Positions 8,249 to 16,809 of a stretch of DNA of 64,000 bases are shown here, piece after piece; within the stretch, counting starts at the first letter, position 1; each line of letters opens with the position of its first letter. The stretch is from positions 1 through 64,000 of the forward strand of contig PXSA01000041.1 in assembly GCA_003023565.1 (NCBI GenBank). Direction: 5' to 3'. Both the position numbers and the translations under genes were made by a program. The notes below the pieces were generated by a model. That model was given only the letters and a program-made list of their open reading frames with translations. It searched no databases and was not told where the DNA came from. This DNA is from Halobacteriales archaeon QS_9_68_17 (lineage in GTDB: Archaea > Halobacteriota > Halobacteria > Halobacteriales > Natronoarchaeaceae).

Positions 8249-9433
8249 ATGGTAGACGCCGCGACGCTCGCGACGGTCGTCGTCGCCGGACTGGCGAGCC
8301 TGTTCATGGCGTGGGCGATCGGTGCCGGGTCCAGCGGGTCGACGCCTTTCGCCCCCGCGGTCGGCGCGAACGCCATCTCCGTGATGCGGGCAGGGTTCAT
8401 CGTCGGCATCCTCGGATTCGCCGGTGCCGTGTTACAGGGCGCGAACGTCTCCGAGGCGGTGGGCCGCGAACTGGTCGGGGGCGTCACCCTATCGCCGATC
8501 GCGGCGACGGTCGGACTGAGCATCGCCGCGGTGCTGGTCGCCGCCGGGGTGTTCAAGGGCTACCCCATCGCCACCGCGTTCACCGTCACGGGGGCGGTGA
8601 TCGGCGTCGGGCTGGCGATGGGCGGCGACCCGGCGTGGCCGAAGTACCGCGAGATCGGCACGCTGTGGGTGCTGACGCCGTTCGCCGGCGGCGGCATCGC
8701 GTACGGGACCGCGAAGACGCTGCGCGACGAACGCGTGCCCGAGCGGGTCGCGATCCCGCTGCTCGCGTGGGTCGTCGCCGCCATCGTCACCAACGTCGAC
8801 TTCGTGGTGCTCGGCCCGGCCGGGGAGGCCGCGAGCATCGCCGGGACGCTCGCGCGGTCGGTCGCCGACGGCGGCCTCGCGGCGCGCGCCGGCATCACGG
8901 TCGGCCTGGCGCTGGTCGCCGCCGGCGCGCTCGCCCGGGACGTGGACGCCGACCCGGAAGCCGGCCAGCGCCACTTCCTCCTCGTGCTCGGCGGACTGGT
9001 CGCGTTCTCCGCGGGGGGGAGTCAGGTCGGACTGGCGATCGGCCCGATGCTCCCGCTGCTGGAACCGTTCGCCGTCCCGCTGACGGCGGCGCTTGTCGGC
9101 GGCGGGGCCGGTCTCCTCGTCGGCTCGTGGACGGGCGCGCCGCGGATGATCAAGGCGCTGTCACAGGACTACTCCTCGCTCGGGCCGCGACGCTCCATCG
9201 CGGCGCTCATCCCCTCGTTCGCTATCGCGCAGGCCGCCGTCTTCTTCGGCATCCCCGTCTCGTTCAACGAGATCATCGTCTCGGCGATCATCGGGAGCGG
9301 CTACGCGGCCGGCGGGAGCGGCGTCAGCGGCCGGAAGATGCTGTTCACCGTGCTCGCGTGGGTCGCGTCGCTGACGACCGCCGTCGTCGCGGGCTACGTC
9401 GGCTTCCTGGCGGTCGGCGCGATAGTCTCCTGA
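8249..9433 (+). CDS. PiT-family inorganic phosphate permease
   Basis: A 394-aa membrane protein of the PiT family, which takes up phosphate with a cation. The diagnostic GANAISVMRAG segment is near residue 38 and its partner repeat FNEIIVSAIIGSGYAAGG near residue 333, reflecting the internal duplication of the family. Ten or more hydrophobic helices are visible. No Pho-type regulator or PhoU gene is adjacent. The ATG at 8249 follows the 58-bp repeat array. Confidence 0.9.
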   Translation: MVDAATLATVVVAGLASLFMAWAIGAGSSGSTPFAPAVGANAISVMRAGFIVGILGFAGAVLQGANVSEAVGRELVGGVTLSPIAATVGLSIAAVLVAAGVFKGYPIATAFTVTGAVIGVGLAMGGDPAWPKYREIGTLWVLTPFAGGGIAYGTAKTLRDERVPERVAIPLLAWVVAAIVTNVDFVVLGPAGEAASIAGTLARSVADGGLAARAGITVGLALVAAGALARDVDADPEAGQRHFLLVLGGLVAFSAGGSQVGLAIGPMLPLLEPFAVPLTAALVGGGAGLLVGSWTGAPRMIKALSQDYSSLGPRRSIAALIPSFAIAQAAVFFGIPVSFNEIIVSAIIGSGYAAGGSGVSGRKMLFTVLAWVASLTTAVVAGYVGFLAVGAIVS

Positions 9434-9445
9434 CCGGGGCCGGCC

Positions 9446-10834
9446 CTACTCCTTGGGCGGTATCTCGTCCGGTTCGGTGTCGAGCGTCTCGCCGTCCTCG
9501 TCCGCCAGTTCCGAGAGGCGGGCGCTCATGATGCGGGTGTTCTCGACCTGTTCGACGGTGATGCGGACGCCGTCGTACTCGATGGACTCGCCCTCCTCGA
9601 CGAGGCGACCGGCGCGATTGAAGATGAACCCGGCGATGGTCTCGAACTCCTCGCCCTCGGGCAGGTCGATCGCCAGCGCCTCGTTGACCTCGTCGATGTT
9701 GACCTCGCCGCGGACGACGACCGTCTCGTCGTCGAGGTAGTCGATCGGCTCCTCCTCCTCGCCCTCCAGTATCTCGCCGACGATCTCCTCTATCATGTCC
9801 TCCATCGTCACCAGTCCCTCCGTCGTCCCGAACTCGTCGATGACGATGACCATATGCATGCGGTTCTCCCGCATCTCGGTGAGCAGTTCGTCGACGTTCT
9901 TCGACTCGGGGACGTGCAGCGTGGGCTGGATGAAGTCCTCCAGTTCGAGGTCGGCGGCGTCGGCCGCGCCGTAGTTCAGGTCGCGGACGAGGTCGCGGAT
10001 GTGGACGACGCCGATGACGTTGTCGAGGCTTCCCTCGTACACCGGCAGGCGGGCGTGGCCGCTCTGGATACAGGTCTGGATCGCCTCCTCGACGCCGGCC
10101 TCCTTCGGGATGCCGGTCATGTCCAGTCGGGGGGTCATCACCTCCTTGGCGATCGTGTTGTTGAACCGGAAGATACGCTGGAGCATCTCGCGCTCGTCCT
10201 CCTCGATGACGCCCTCGCGCTCGCCCGTCTCGATCATGTCCTGTATCTCGTCGCGGGTGACGTAGGACGTCTCGATGGCCGAGCGACCGCCGGTCACCTT
10301 GTTCACGACCCGGCTGAGGTAGTCGAACGTGACGATGAGCGGCAGGAGGACGTACTCCGAAGCCCTCAGCGGGCGCGCGATCTTCAGCGCCCACGACTCC
10401 GTGTTCTCGACCGCGTAGGACTTCGGCGCGCTCTCGCCGAACAGCAGTACCAGCGCCGTGATGCCGAACGTCGCGACGGCGACGGCCTCGCCCTGGCTGA
10501 GATACAGCGCCAGCAGCCCCGTCGCGATCGACGACATCGCGATGTTGACGATGTTGTTGCCGACGAGGATCGTCACCAGCAGCCGATGGGGGTCTTCCTT
10601 CAGGTCTCGGAGGGTCTTCGACCCCGGTTTCCCCTCCTCGACGAGTGCCTCGATGCGGTGTTTCGCGAGTGAGAACATGGCGATCTCCGAGGAGGAGAAA
10701 AACGCCGACAGTCCCATGAGAACCGCGAGGACGGCGACGCCGACCGCCGTCACCGCGGTGTCGCCGAACGCGACGTCGAAGACCTCGTACGCCTGCGCCG
10801 GCCGCGAAGGGAGCCAGAGCCCAGATATATCCAT
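9446..10834 (-). CDS. CNNM/CorC-type membrane protein with CBS domains
   Basis: A 462-aa protein of the hemolysin III-unrelated HlyC/CorC/CNNM class. An N-terminal DUF21 membrane domain (about residues 20-200, with SAFFSSSEIAMFSLAKHR and LLVTILVGNNIVNIAMSS) is followed by two CBS domains (about 215-340, including VMTPRLDMTGIPKEAG) and a C-terminal CorC_HlyC domain (about 360-435). Family members extrude or sense Mg2+ or Co2+. A TTG lies one codon upstream of the ATG chosen at 10834. It converges on the phosphate permease. Confidence 0.88.
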   Translation of the reverse strand: MDISGLWLPSRPAQAYEVFDVAFGDTAVTAVGVAVLAVLMGLSAFFSSSEIAMFSLAKHRIEALVEEGKPGSKTLRDLKEDPHRLLVTILVGNNIVNIAMSSIATGLLALYLSQGEAVAVATFGITALVLLFGESAPKSYAVENTESWALKIARPLRASEYVLLPLIVTFDYLSRVVNKVTGGRSAIETSYVTRDEIQDMIETGEREGVIEEDEREMLQRIFRFNNTIAKEVMTPRLDMTGIPKEAGVEEAIQTCIQSGHARLPVYEGSLDNVIGVVHIRDLVRDLNYGAADAADLELEDFIQPTLHVPESKNVDELLTEMRENRMHMVIVIDEFGTTEGLVTMEDMIEEIVGEILEGEEEEPIDYLDDETVVVRGEVNIDEVNEALAIDLPEGEEFETIAGFIFNRAGRLVEEGESIEYDGVRITVEQVENTRIMSARLSELADEDGETLDTEPDEIPPKE

Positions 10835-10960
10835 CAACCCCCTACTTGCCCTGCCTCCGAATTAACTCTTGTCACGTTTGCTGTGTTCCGACCCGACGAG
10901 AACCCCCTTTCCCTGCCGTGAGCGAAGGTTATACGCCCGGACCGACCGTTATGGATACGC

Positions 10961-11305
10961 ATGGGCGACCCCGACATCACGTTCTACCGGCTTCAGGCGT
11001 GTCCGTTCTGCGAGCGGGTCACGCGCAAACTGCAGGAGCACGGTCTCGACTACCGGTCCCGGTTCGTCGAACCGATGCACTCCGAGCGAAACGTCGTCAA
11101 GCGGGTCAGCGGGAAGCGGACCGTCCCCGCGGTCGTCGACGAGAACACCGGCGTCACGATGAGCGAGAGCGCGAACATCGTCGAGTACCTCGACCGGACG
11201 TACGGGGGCGAGGGAAGCGGAGCTTCTCGAACGTCGTCAGAGCAGAGCCCTGACGGAAGCGAGCGTTCGCGCGGCGAGCGCGACGGCGGAGGTGAGGCCC
11301 GATGA
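10961..11305 (+). CDS. Glutaredoxin-like protein with an appended low-complexity tail
   Basis: A 114-aa thioredoxin-fold protein. The active site is CPFC at residues 14-17 and the cis-proline segment RTVPAVVDE is near residue 58; the following ESANIVEYLDRTYG is the glutaredoxin/GST N-domain glutathione-site-like helix. The last 35 residues (from GGEGSGAS) are Ser/Gly/Arg-rich and are encoded by short palindromic DNA like the intergenic hairpins elsewhere in this window, so the tail is probably recent extension. It overlaps the next gene's ATG by four bases. Confidence 0.8.
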   Translation: MGDPDITFYRLQACPFCERVTRKLQEHGLDYRSRFVEPMHSERNVVKRVSGKRTVPAVVDENTGVTMSESANIVEYLDRTYGGEGSGASRTSSEQSPDGSERSRGERDGGGEAR

Positions 11306-11814
11306 TCGACTTCGAGGTCGTCGACCTCGCCGAGACCGACCACGTCGGCCAGGGCGACACCGCCCCGGACTTCACCCGGCCGCTGGTCAACGACGAGTAC
11401 TGGGAGGACGCCGCCCTCTCCGACCTGACCGCCGACGGACCCGTACTGCTCGTCTTCCACACGATGGACGGCGCGTTCCCGACGACGTACATGTGGAACG
11501 AGATCCGCGACCGCGCGTGGGACGAGGGCAACGACCTCACGGTCGTCGGCCTCTCTATCTCCTCGCCGTACGAGCACAAGGCGACGGTCGAGCAGCGGCG
11601 GATCGACTACCGCCTGTTCAGCGACCCCGGGAACGAGGTCGCCGAGGCGTACGGCATCGTCAACGACCTCGACGGGATGACGGGGATCAGCGAACCCCGC
11701 CCCGCCGTCTACCTGCTCGACGACGACCGCACCGTCGAGTACGCGTGGGTCGCCGACGAGTGGCCCGCGTTCCCCGACTACGACGAGGTCGAGGACGCGA
11801 TAGAATCGTTGTAA
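11302..11814 (+). CDS. AhpC/TSA-fold protein without the peroxidatic cysteine
   Basis: A 170-aa thioredoxin-fold protein of peroxiredoxin shape: GDTAPDFTRPLVNDEYW at the N-terminus, strand LLVFHTMDGAFPTTYMWNEI where peroxiredoxins have PxxxT/SxxC, and a C-terminal RPAVYLLDDDRTVEYAW. The protein has no cysteine at the expected site, so it cannot be a classical peroxidase. It is coupled (ATGA) to the glutaredoxin-like gene, which suggests a redox partnership or a scavenger/binding role. Confidence 0.8.
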   Translation: MIDFEVVDLAETDHVGQGDTAPDFTRPLVNDEYWEDAALSDLTADGPVLLVFHTMDGAFPTTYMWNEIRDRAWDEGNDLTVVGLSISSPYEHKATVEQRRIDYRLFSDPGNEVAEAYGIVNDLDGMTGISEPRPAVYLLDDDRTVEYAWVADEWPAFPDYDEVEDAIESL

Positions 11815-11909
11815 TAGCCCCGGGTACGACCGCCCGGGTCGAATTGATTTTCCAACTCTTGGCGGTAGTTTTTACTTTGGCGGCGGTGAGATAGCGACCG
11901 GAGTTCATC

Positions 11910-12641
11910 ATGATCAACCGCAGGCAGTTCATCGAAGCGACCGGTGCGACCGTCGTCGGTGCCGGAGTGCTCTCCGGGTCGGCGGCGGCCGCGAAGGAGT
12001 TCGAGTACCGCACGCCGGTGTTCACCACCTCGGACCTCAGCGTCCGGGAGGAGCCGTCGACCGGCGCGACCCGGGTCGCCGTGGCCGACGAGCGGACCGG
12101 CGGCCGCGTCTTCGAGGGGCCCGAGACGAGCGACGGGTACACCTGGTGGAAGGTCCAGTACTCGGGCGACAGCGACGACGGGTCGGTGACCGGGTGGTCG
12201 GCGGAGAACTGGCTCGCCGAGGCCGACTTCGCCTGTCCGATGACGGGGGAGGTGACGTCGACGTACTGGGACACGCGGGACGGCGGCGACCGCTACCACC
12301 GCGCGGTCGACTTCAGCACCGGCGGCGGGCAGTACGTCCACGCGGCGGCGGACGGCGAAGTGATCTACGCCGGGTGGGCGAGCGGCTACGGCCGCTTCGT
12401 CAAGGTCGAACACCCCGGCGGCTGGGTGACCAGCTACGCTCATCTCGCCGAGTTTCGCTGCTCGCAGGGCGACACCGTCGAGAGGGGCGACCTGATCGGG
12501 ATCGAGGGCGACAGCGGGGTCGGCACCGGCCCACACCTCCACTTCGAGGTGCGCGACACGAGCGGGGCCAAGCGTCGGTCGTACTACGACGACGGCGAGG
12601 AGGCGGTCCAGGGGACCGGCGTCCCCCGGTCGTTCTACTGA
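11910..12641 (+). CDS. Secreted M23-type metallopeptidase with SH3-like domain
   Basis: A 243-aa exported protein. The N-terminus RRQFIEATGATVVGAG, ending SAAAA, is a Tat signal. Residues about 35-95 form an SH3b-like domain (TSDLSVREEPSTGATRV), and residues 105-235 are a LytM/M23 domain with HRAVDFS (zinc ligands H and D), SYAHL and HLHFEV. All four zinc/catalytic residues appear present. M23 enzymes usually cut peptidoglycan cross-links, which haloarchaea lack, so the target may be an envelope protein or a competitor's wall. It has its own short upstream region with TTTTACTTTGG. Confidence 0.85.
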   Translation: MINRRQFIEATGATVVGAGVLSGSAAAAKEFEYRTPVFTTSDLSVREEPSTGATRVAVADERTGGRVFEGPETSDGYTWWKVQYSGDSDDGSVTGWSAENWLAEADFACPMTGEVTSTYWDTRDGGDRYHRAVDFSTGGGQYVHAAADGEVIYAGWASGYGRFVKVEHPGGWVTSYAHLAEFRCSQGDTVERGDLIGIEGDSGVGTGPHLHFEVRDTSGAKRRSYYDDGEEAVQGTGVPRSFY

Positions 12642-12652
12642 CGGGACGACAC

Positions 12653-12660
12653 GCTTTTTT
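12653..12660 (+). terminator. Oligo-T terminator after the M23 gene
   Basis: GCTTTTTTCC follows the stop codon by about a dozen bases in GC-rich DNA. It fits an archaeal oligo-T terminator and sits before the next start at 12684. Confidence 0.35.
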
Positions 12661-12683
12661 CCCGACGGCGGCGACGTTCGGGT

Positions 12684-13301
12684 ATGACCGACGTGTCGAG
12701 TGCCGCCGAGGCGGTCCGGGCGGGCGACCTCGTCGTCTACCCGACCGAAACTGTGTACGGGTTGGGCGCGGACGCCCTCGACCCCGACGCGGTCGAGCGC
12801 GTGTTCGCGGCGAAGGGACGCGACCGCTCGAAGCCGCTGTCGCTGGGCGTCCCCGACGCGGACGCCGCGCTGTCGTACGTCCGGCCGACCGAGCGCGCGG
12901 AGCGGTTCATGCGTGAGTTCCTCCCCGGCCCGGTCACCGTGATCTGCGAGCGCACGGACGACGTTCCGGACGCTCTCACGGCCGGCAGCGACCGCGTCGG
13001 GGTTCGCGTCCCGGACCACGACCTCGCGCGGGAACTGCTCGCCGAGGCCGGCCCGCTCACCGCGACGAGCGCGAACCCGAGCGGACGCGGGAGCGTCACC
13101 CGGGTGGCCGACCTCTCCGAGGAGTTCCTCGACGGTGTCGACGCGGTCCTCGACGCCGAGCACGGCCCGACAGCCCATCGGACGCATGATGACGGCGAGA
13201 CGCCTGGCACCGAGAGCACGGTCGTCGACGTGGCGAACGACGAGGTCGTCCGCCGCGGCGCGAACGCCGATGCCATCGAGGCGTGGCTCCGGAAGCACTG
13301 A
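12684..13301 (+). CDS. sua5: L-threonylcarbamoyladenylate synthase (Sua5/YrdC)
   Basis: A 205-aa YrdC-domain enzyme that makes threonylcarbamoyl-AMP from threonine, bicarbonate and ATP for t6A37 modification of tRNAs reading ANN codons. YPTETVYGLG at residues 19-28 and KGRDRSKP at 44-51 are the family signatures; the nucleotide/threonine pocket SANPSGRGS follows near residue 132. It is shorter than two-domain Sua5, lacking the C-terminal Sua5 domain, so it is a YrdC-only form. Confidence 0.92.
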   Translation: MTDVSSAAEAVRAGDLVVYPTETVYGLGADALDPDAVERVFAAKGRDRSKPLSLGVPDADAALSYVRPTERAERFMREFLPGPVTVICERTDDVPDALTAGSDRVGVRVPDHDLARELLAEAGPLTATSANPSGRGSVTRVADLSEEFLDGVDAVLDAEHGPTAHRTHDDGETPGTESTVVDVANDEVVRRGANADAIEAWLRKH

Positions 13302-13335
13302 ACGGAGCACCGACGCGTCGCCTCCGGCCGCGCTC

Positions 13336-13986
13336 TCAGGACAGCAGCGAGCGAAGCGTCCGCGTCGACACCCCGCACTCGTCGCTGTACTCGCAGGGGT
13401 TGCACTTGTCCCGGTTCTCCAGCCGCGGCGGCGGGCCGTCCAGCGACTCGACCGCGCGGAGCGTCCTGCGGTAGGCCGCCTTCTTCCGTGTCGTCAGCCG
13501 AACCTCGCGGACGGTCCCGTAGGCGGGGTACTCGACGAGCGCCGTCTCGACGGGTCGCTCGCGCTCCCACGCTAACGCCTTCGCGGCGGCGACGGCGTGG
13601 ACGGCATGGGGGTGCCAGACGCCCTCCTCCGGCGGACTCCCCGGCGAAACGAGCGACGGGCGCGGCGGATCCTCGATGACCTTGTGTGCGACGCCGCGGC
13701 AGTCCTTCCCCGAGAGCCGCACGTCCCGCCGCGGCGGGTCGACGAGGGCGGGCCAGTCGTCGAATCGGTCGCGGGCGCGCCGGAGGTTCCGGCGGTAGCG
13801 CTCCGGCGGCACGTCCGTCGGGAGGCCCGCGAACGCGGCGTCCGGCGCGTCGACCAGTTCGTCGTACCGGAACGCGAGGGCGCGGCGCTCGGCGACGTCC
13901 GGCGGCGGGTCGCGGTCGCCCTTGCGCGCGTAGTACAGCTTCCGCGGACAGTACGCGGCGGTTCGGAGGTCGCTGAACGCGATCAC
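13336..13986 (-). CDS. Stand-alone Cas4-like iron-sulfur protein
   Basis: A 216-aa protein of the Cas4/RecB-like family. It has the four cysteines expected to hold a [4Fe-4S] cluster: C13 in AAYCPRKLYY and C195, C198, C204 in KCNPCEYSDEC. The central nuclease region is atypical: where active Cas4 shows G-x-x-D and E-x-K, this protein reads GVAHKVIEDPP and RPSLVSPG, so the catalytic acid and lysine are not evident. No CRISPR array, cas1 or cas2 lies in the window. It borders the A/T-rich island. Role unknown; it may be structural or a non-CRISPR repair protein. Confidence 0.8.
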   Translation of the reverse strand: MIAFSDLRTAAYCPRKLYYARKGDRDPPPDVAERRALAFRYDELVDAPDAAFAGLPTDVPPERYRRNLRRARDRFDDWPALVDPPRRDVRLSGKDCRGVAHKVIEDPPRPSLVSPGSPPEEGVWHPHAVHAVAAAKALAWERERPVETALVEYPAYGTVREVRLTTRKKAAYRRTLRAVESLDGPPPRLENRDKCNPCEYSDECGVSTRTLRSLLS

Positions 13987-14063
13987 GCCACTGGGTGGCC
14001 GCGAGTTGGTACAAAAAGGTGTGGCCGGCCACGCGACCCATCTCTCGTCGACGTACTTTTTTG

Positions 14064-16166
14064 ATGGAAGGTATTATCCCTCATATGGATGATGGTGAAC
14101 TCGTGGAAGCCGCCCCATTACTAACCGGAACTCTTCGGAATCGACGACAAGATGTGAAAACGAATTTAGTCGAGTTCATGATATCTTTAGATAATGTTGG
14201 CTCGGAAATCACTATTGATGAGCTGATGGGGATAGCTGATTCTCAGGTGGGAGTGGAACTGGACAAAGCATCTATAACAAGCTCGTTGGATGAACTAAAA
14301 GAACAAGGAGTTGTAGAACACGTTTCGGGAAAAACGTTTCAGATTATTGAGCAACCAGAGGTTGACACATTTAATGATTTAATTGACCCGATTTGGAATG
14401 AATTTTCCAATAATCTATCTGATAGGGATAAAGATGTTGATGTGGAGTTTATACACGATGAAATTGAGAAAGCATTCAAAAATTTCATATATGACTTCTT
14501 CAAGGTGATATTCGAGTCTTCTGAAGAAATGGCAGAGTACGAAATTGATACATTAAAGACGATTAACTTCGAGGAATTGATAGATGAAAAAATATCCGAA
14601 TATAAAGTTGATAAAGACGAATTATTCAAGTATACTCTCAAGGACTATCTAAACAATCCTGGTGAAGAATTTAGAGAGTTTACTAAGCGAGCCTACACTG
14701 GCATTATAAATTACAATATTCTCCGTCGAGAGGAAGAGACAATACAATTTGAGCTTCAGGTAGAGAATAAAGTATTATTTTTAGATACTAATGTTCTTGT
14801 GGCGATTTTATGCAGGACAGATGACTTCCATCCATTAATAATGAGTACTCTCGACAGAGCAAAAGAACTAGACTATGACCTTTACTATTTGCCACAGACT
14901 GCGGATGAATTAAAGACGTTTATTGACGGCTCTAAACACGAGTTAGATGAGTTCCGTAGCTCTGGTGGCAACAAGAACGTTATAGATAGCCAATTTGTTA
15001 GGGATTACGTCCAGAGAGATATCTCATATCGTGAATATTTTGATACAATTTTCAATAACTGGCGAAACCAATTAGAGTCAAGAGGAATTGTGGAATATAG
15101 TGAGGACCTTGAGGTTGATGTAGACCTTTATGAAATTGCTGATGAAACCATTAAGAAAATAGAGAGACTTAAAGACCAGCAAGGTTCGTCAATAAAGGCC
15201 CCACACAAAATCGACCACGACGCAAAACTCTTATCACTTGTTGCAGAAGCTAAAGAGGATGCAGAGAATCCCAATATTGGCCCGTTTATCGTGTCTTTTG
15301 ACCGAACAGTAACAACAGTAGGAAACCTGAGAGAGACTGGTTCTGGTAAAGACATTTCGTTGCATCCACGGAGTTTATTGGAATATATCTTAGCTTTCTC
15401 TCCAGCTAAAATAAATGAGGGTGAGAGAGGTGATGTTGCGGTCGCCCTTTTACGAAGCGCAACAAATTTCGATGAAACAATAGATGTTGACGAGTATACC
15501 AAACTAGTCCGTCCACGGCTTGGACTTGAAGAGGGTCAAGAGGAACTATTGGCTCGTGTACTGGAGGAGTCGGATAAGTATTCAGAATTGGAGGAAGCCT
15601 TAGAACAAGACAGAGGGGACGAAGCTGATGAAATCGCTATTGAAATTCTGTCTGATGATTCTTTCTTGCGAGAATTATCTGAAGAATGGGCACTTAAAGA
15701 ACGAATGCGTGAGGCCGCTCAGACAGTAGAGGAAAAGGAAGAAGAAATAGACAAATACAAGAGGAGATATGAAAATGAAAGAGAGCTTCGAGAGTCTCTA
15801 CAGCAATTAGTGCAGCAAAGCGGAGAACAGAATGTGTTTATTCAAAATTCTCCTGAAGCTACTGCTGAAGCAACATCGGAATCTACCTCACAAGCCTCAG
15901 CAGAGGCTCAAGCACAGTCTATTCAGGAATTCAGCGAAGAGGTTGATAATTTCATAGACACTCTGGAACTCAGGCTTGAGACGAGCATAGAGGAATCTGA
16001 GCTTCCACCTCCGCCAGAAGATACTTCAGATATTAACAGAACACGGAAGTGGCTGAACAAAGTGACCGCTGGCATCGCTTCAGGTGCAGCGGTGAAAGGA
16101 GGTGAAGCGTTACTCCCATGGGCTCAGGAGCTATTGGATATGGCCATAGAGTTGGGTGGTGCGTGA
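14064..16166 (+). CDS. Large PIN-domain protein with winged-helix N-terminus and coiled-coil tail, in an A/T-rich island
   Basis: A 700-aa protein in DNA far more A/T-rich than its surroundings. Residues 25-97 look like a winged helix (ITIDELMGIADS, ITSSLDELKEQGVV, then strand TFQIIEQ). Residues 100-230 are helical and acidic. Residues 236-445 form a PIN-type nuclease: D241 in VLFLDTNVLV, E282 in TADELKTF, D386 in HDAKLLSLV and D413 in FIVSFDRTV. Residues 490-590 are coiled coil, followed by a Ser/Ala/Thr-rich linker (EATSESTSQASAEAQAQS) and a small glycine/alanine-rich C-terminal domain. PIN domains cut RNA. There is no antitoxin partner gene. I infer a transferred, perhaps defensive, RNase. 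An ATG at 14085 is an alternative start. Confidence 0.75.
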   Translation: MEGIIPHMDDGELVEAAPLLTGTLRNRRQDVKTNLVEFMISLDNVGSEITIDELMGIADSQVGVELDKASITSSLDELKEQGVVEHVSGKTFQIIEQPEVDTFNDLIDPIWNEFSNNLSDRDKDVDVEFIHDEIEKAFKNFIYDFFKVIFESSEEMAEYEIDTLKTINFEELIDEKISEYKVDKDELFKYTLKDYLNNPGEEFREFTKRAYTGIINYNILRREEETIQFELQVENKVLFLDTNVLVAILCRTDDFHPLIMSTLDRAKELDYDLYYLPQTADELKTFIDGSKHELDEFRSSGGNKNVIDSQFVRDYVQRDISYREYFDTIFNNWRNQLESRGIVEYSEDLEVDVDLYEIADETIKKIERLKDQQGSSIKAPHKIDHDAKLLSLVAEAKEDAENPNIGPFIVSFDRTVTTVGNLRETGSGKDISLHPRSLLEYILAFSPAKINEGERGDVAVALLRSATNFDETIDVDEYTKLVRPRLGLEEGQEELLARVLEESDKYSELEEALEQDRGDEADEIAIEILSDDSFLRELSEEWALKERMREAAQTVEEKEEEIDKYKRRYENERELRESLQQLVQQSGEQNVFIQNSPEATAEATSESTSQASAEAQAQSIQEFSEEVDNFIDTLELRLETSIEESELPPPPEDTSDINRTRKWLNKVTAGIASGAAVKGGEALLPWAQELLDMAIELGGA

Positions 16167-16371
16167 ATCCGAATAACCAATGAAGGACAAAAACCTGACC
16201 GCATAGTGGACGTATTCACACAGGCCAGTCAGCCCGTCTTCAACGGGGGTGGGGGGGAGAGGACTACAATATAGAGACAGTTAAGAATAATAGTCAAATT
16301 CGATATATTAAGATGGCATCGAAGGGTTTATTACACAACAAAAATCCTTTGTGAATTGCTCTACTAGCTAC
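16167..16371. other. A/T-rich non-coding right flank of the island
   Basis: About 200 bases with no convincing reading frame on either strand. It holds a run GGGTGGGGGGG near 16245, then A/T-rich sequence up to the end of the SufU gene. Base composition matches the PIN gene and not the chromosome, so it probably arrived with it. No direct repeats marking the insertion were found by eye. Confidence 0.5.
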
Positions 16372-16809
16372 TTACGTGGAGTCCGACTCGTCTTCGGTGG
16401 TTGTTCGAGAAATGTCATCCTTCTCGCCGAGATATATTTCGGCCCCGTCTTGCGCGACCTTCTCGGCGAGGACGGCGCATTTCACGCGCATCGGGCTGAT
16501 ATCGACGCCGAGCATGTCGGTGACGTCGTCGCGGTCCATCTCGTCCAGTTCGTCGAGCGTCCTGCCGCGGAGTTCGCCCGACAGCATGCTCGCGGAGGCC
16601 TGACTGATGGCGCAGCCGTCGCCCTGGAACGCGACCGCCTCGATGGTCTCGCCGTCCTCGTCGAGTTTGACGTCCATACGGATCTCGTCGCCACACATCG
16701 GGTTCTCGCCGACGTGGGTGAACGTCGCGTCCTCGATCTCCCCGTAGTTACGGGGGTTCTTGTAGTGATCGAGGATCTGCTGTCGATACATGTCCGAGCC
16801 CATTCCCAT
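16372..16809 (-). CDS. sufU: SufU/IscU-type iron-sulfur scaffold or sulfur acceptor
   Basis: A 145-aa protein of the NifU-N/IscU family with the three conserved cysteines C39 (NPMCGDE), C66 (DGCAIS) and C111 (RVKCAVL) and the aspartate D41. Residues DISPMRVKCAVL match the family's C-terminal signature. It accepts sulfur from the cysteine desulfurase SufS, encoded 1.4 kb away on the same strand, for iron-sulfur cluster assembly. I use the ATG at 16809, which starts MGMGSDMYRQQILDHYKNPR; longer readings add an unlikely basic extension. A hydrophilic acidic tail (TTTEDESDST) closes the protein. Confidence 0.9.
   Translation of the reverse strand: MGMGSDMYRQQILDHYKNPRNYGEIEDATFTHVGENPMCGDEIRMDVKLDEDGETIEAVAFQGDGCAISQASASMLSGELRGRTLDELDEMDRDDVTDMLGVDISPMRVKCAVLAEKVAQDGAEIYLGEKDDISRTTTEDESDST

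Noticed and set aside
13336-13986. CRISPR locus near the Cas4-like gene
   Set aside because: No repeat-spacer array, cas1 or cas2 is seen within the window; the gene stands alone.
16231-16260. Guanine run before the SufU gene as a G-quadruplex
   Set aside because: Only one run of seven G and one short neighbour are present, not the four runs needed.
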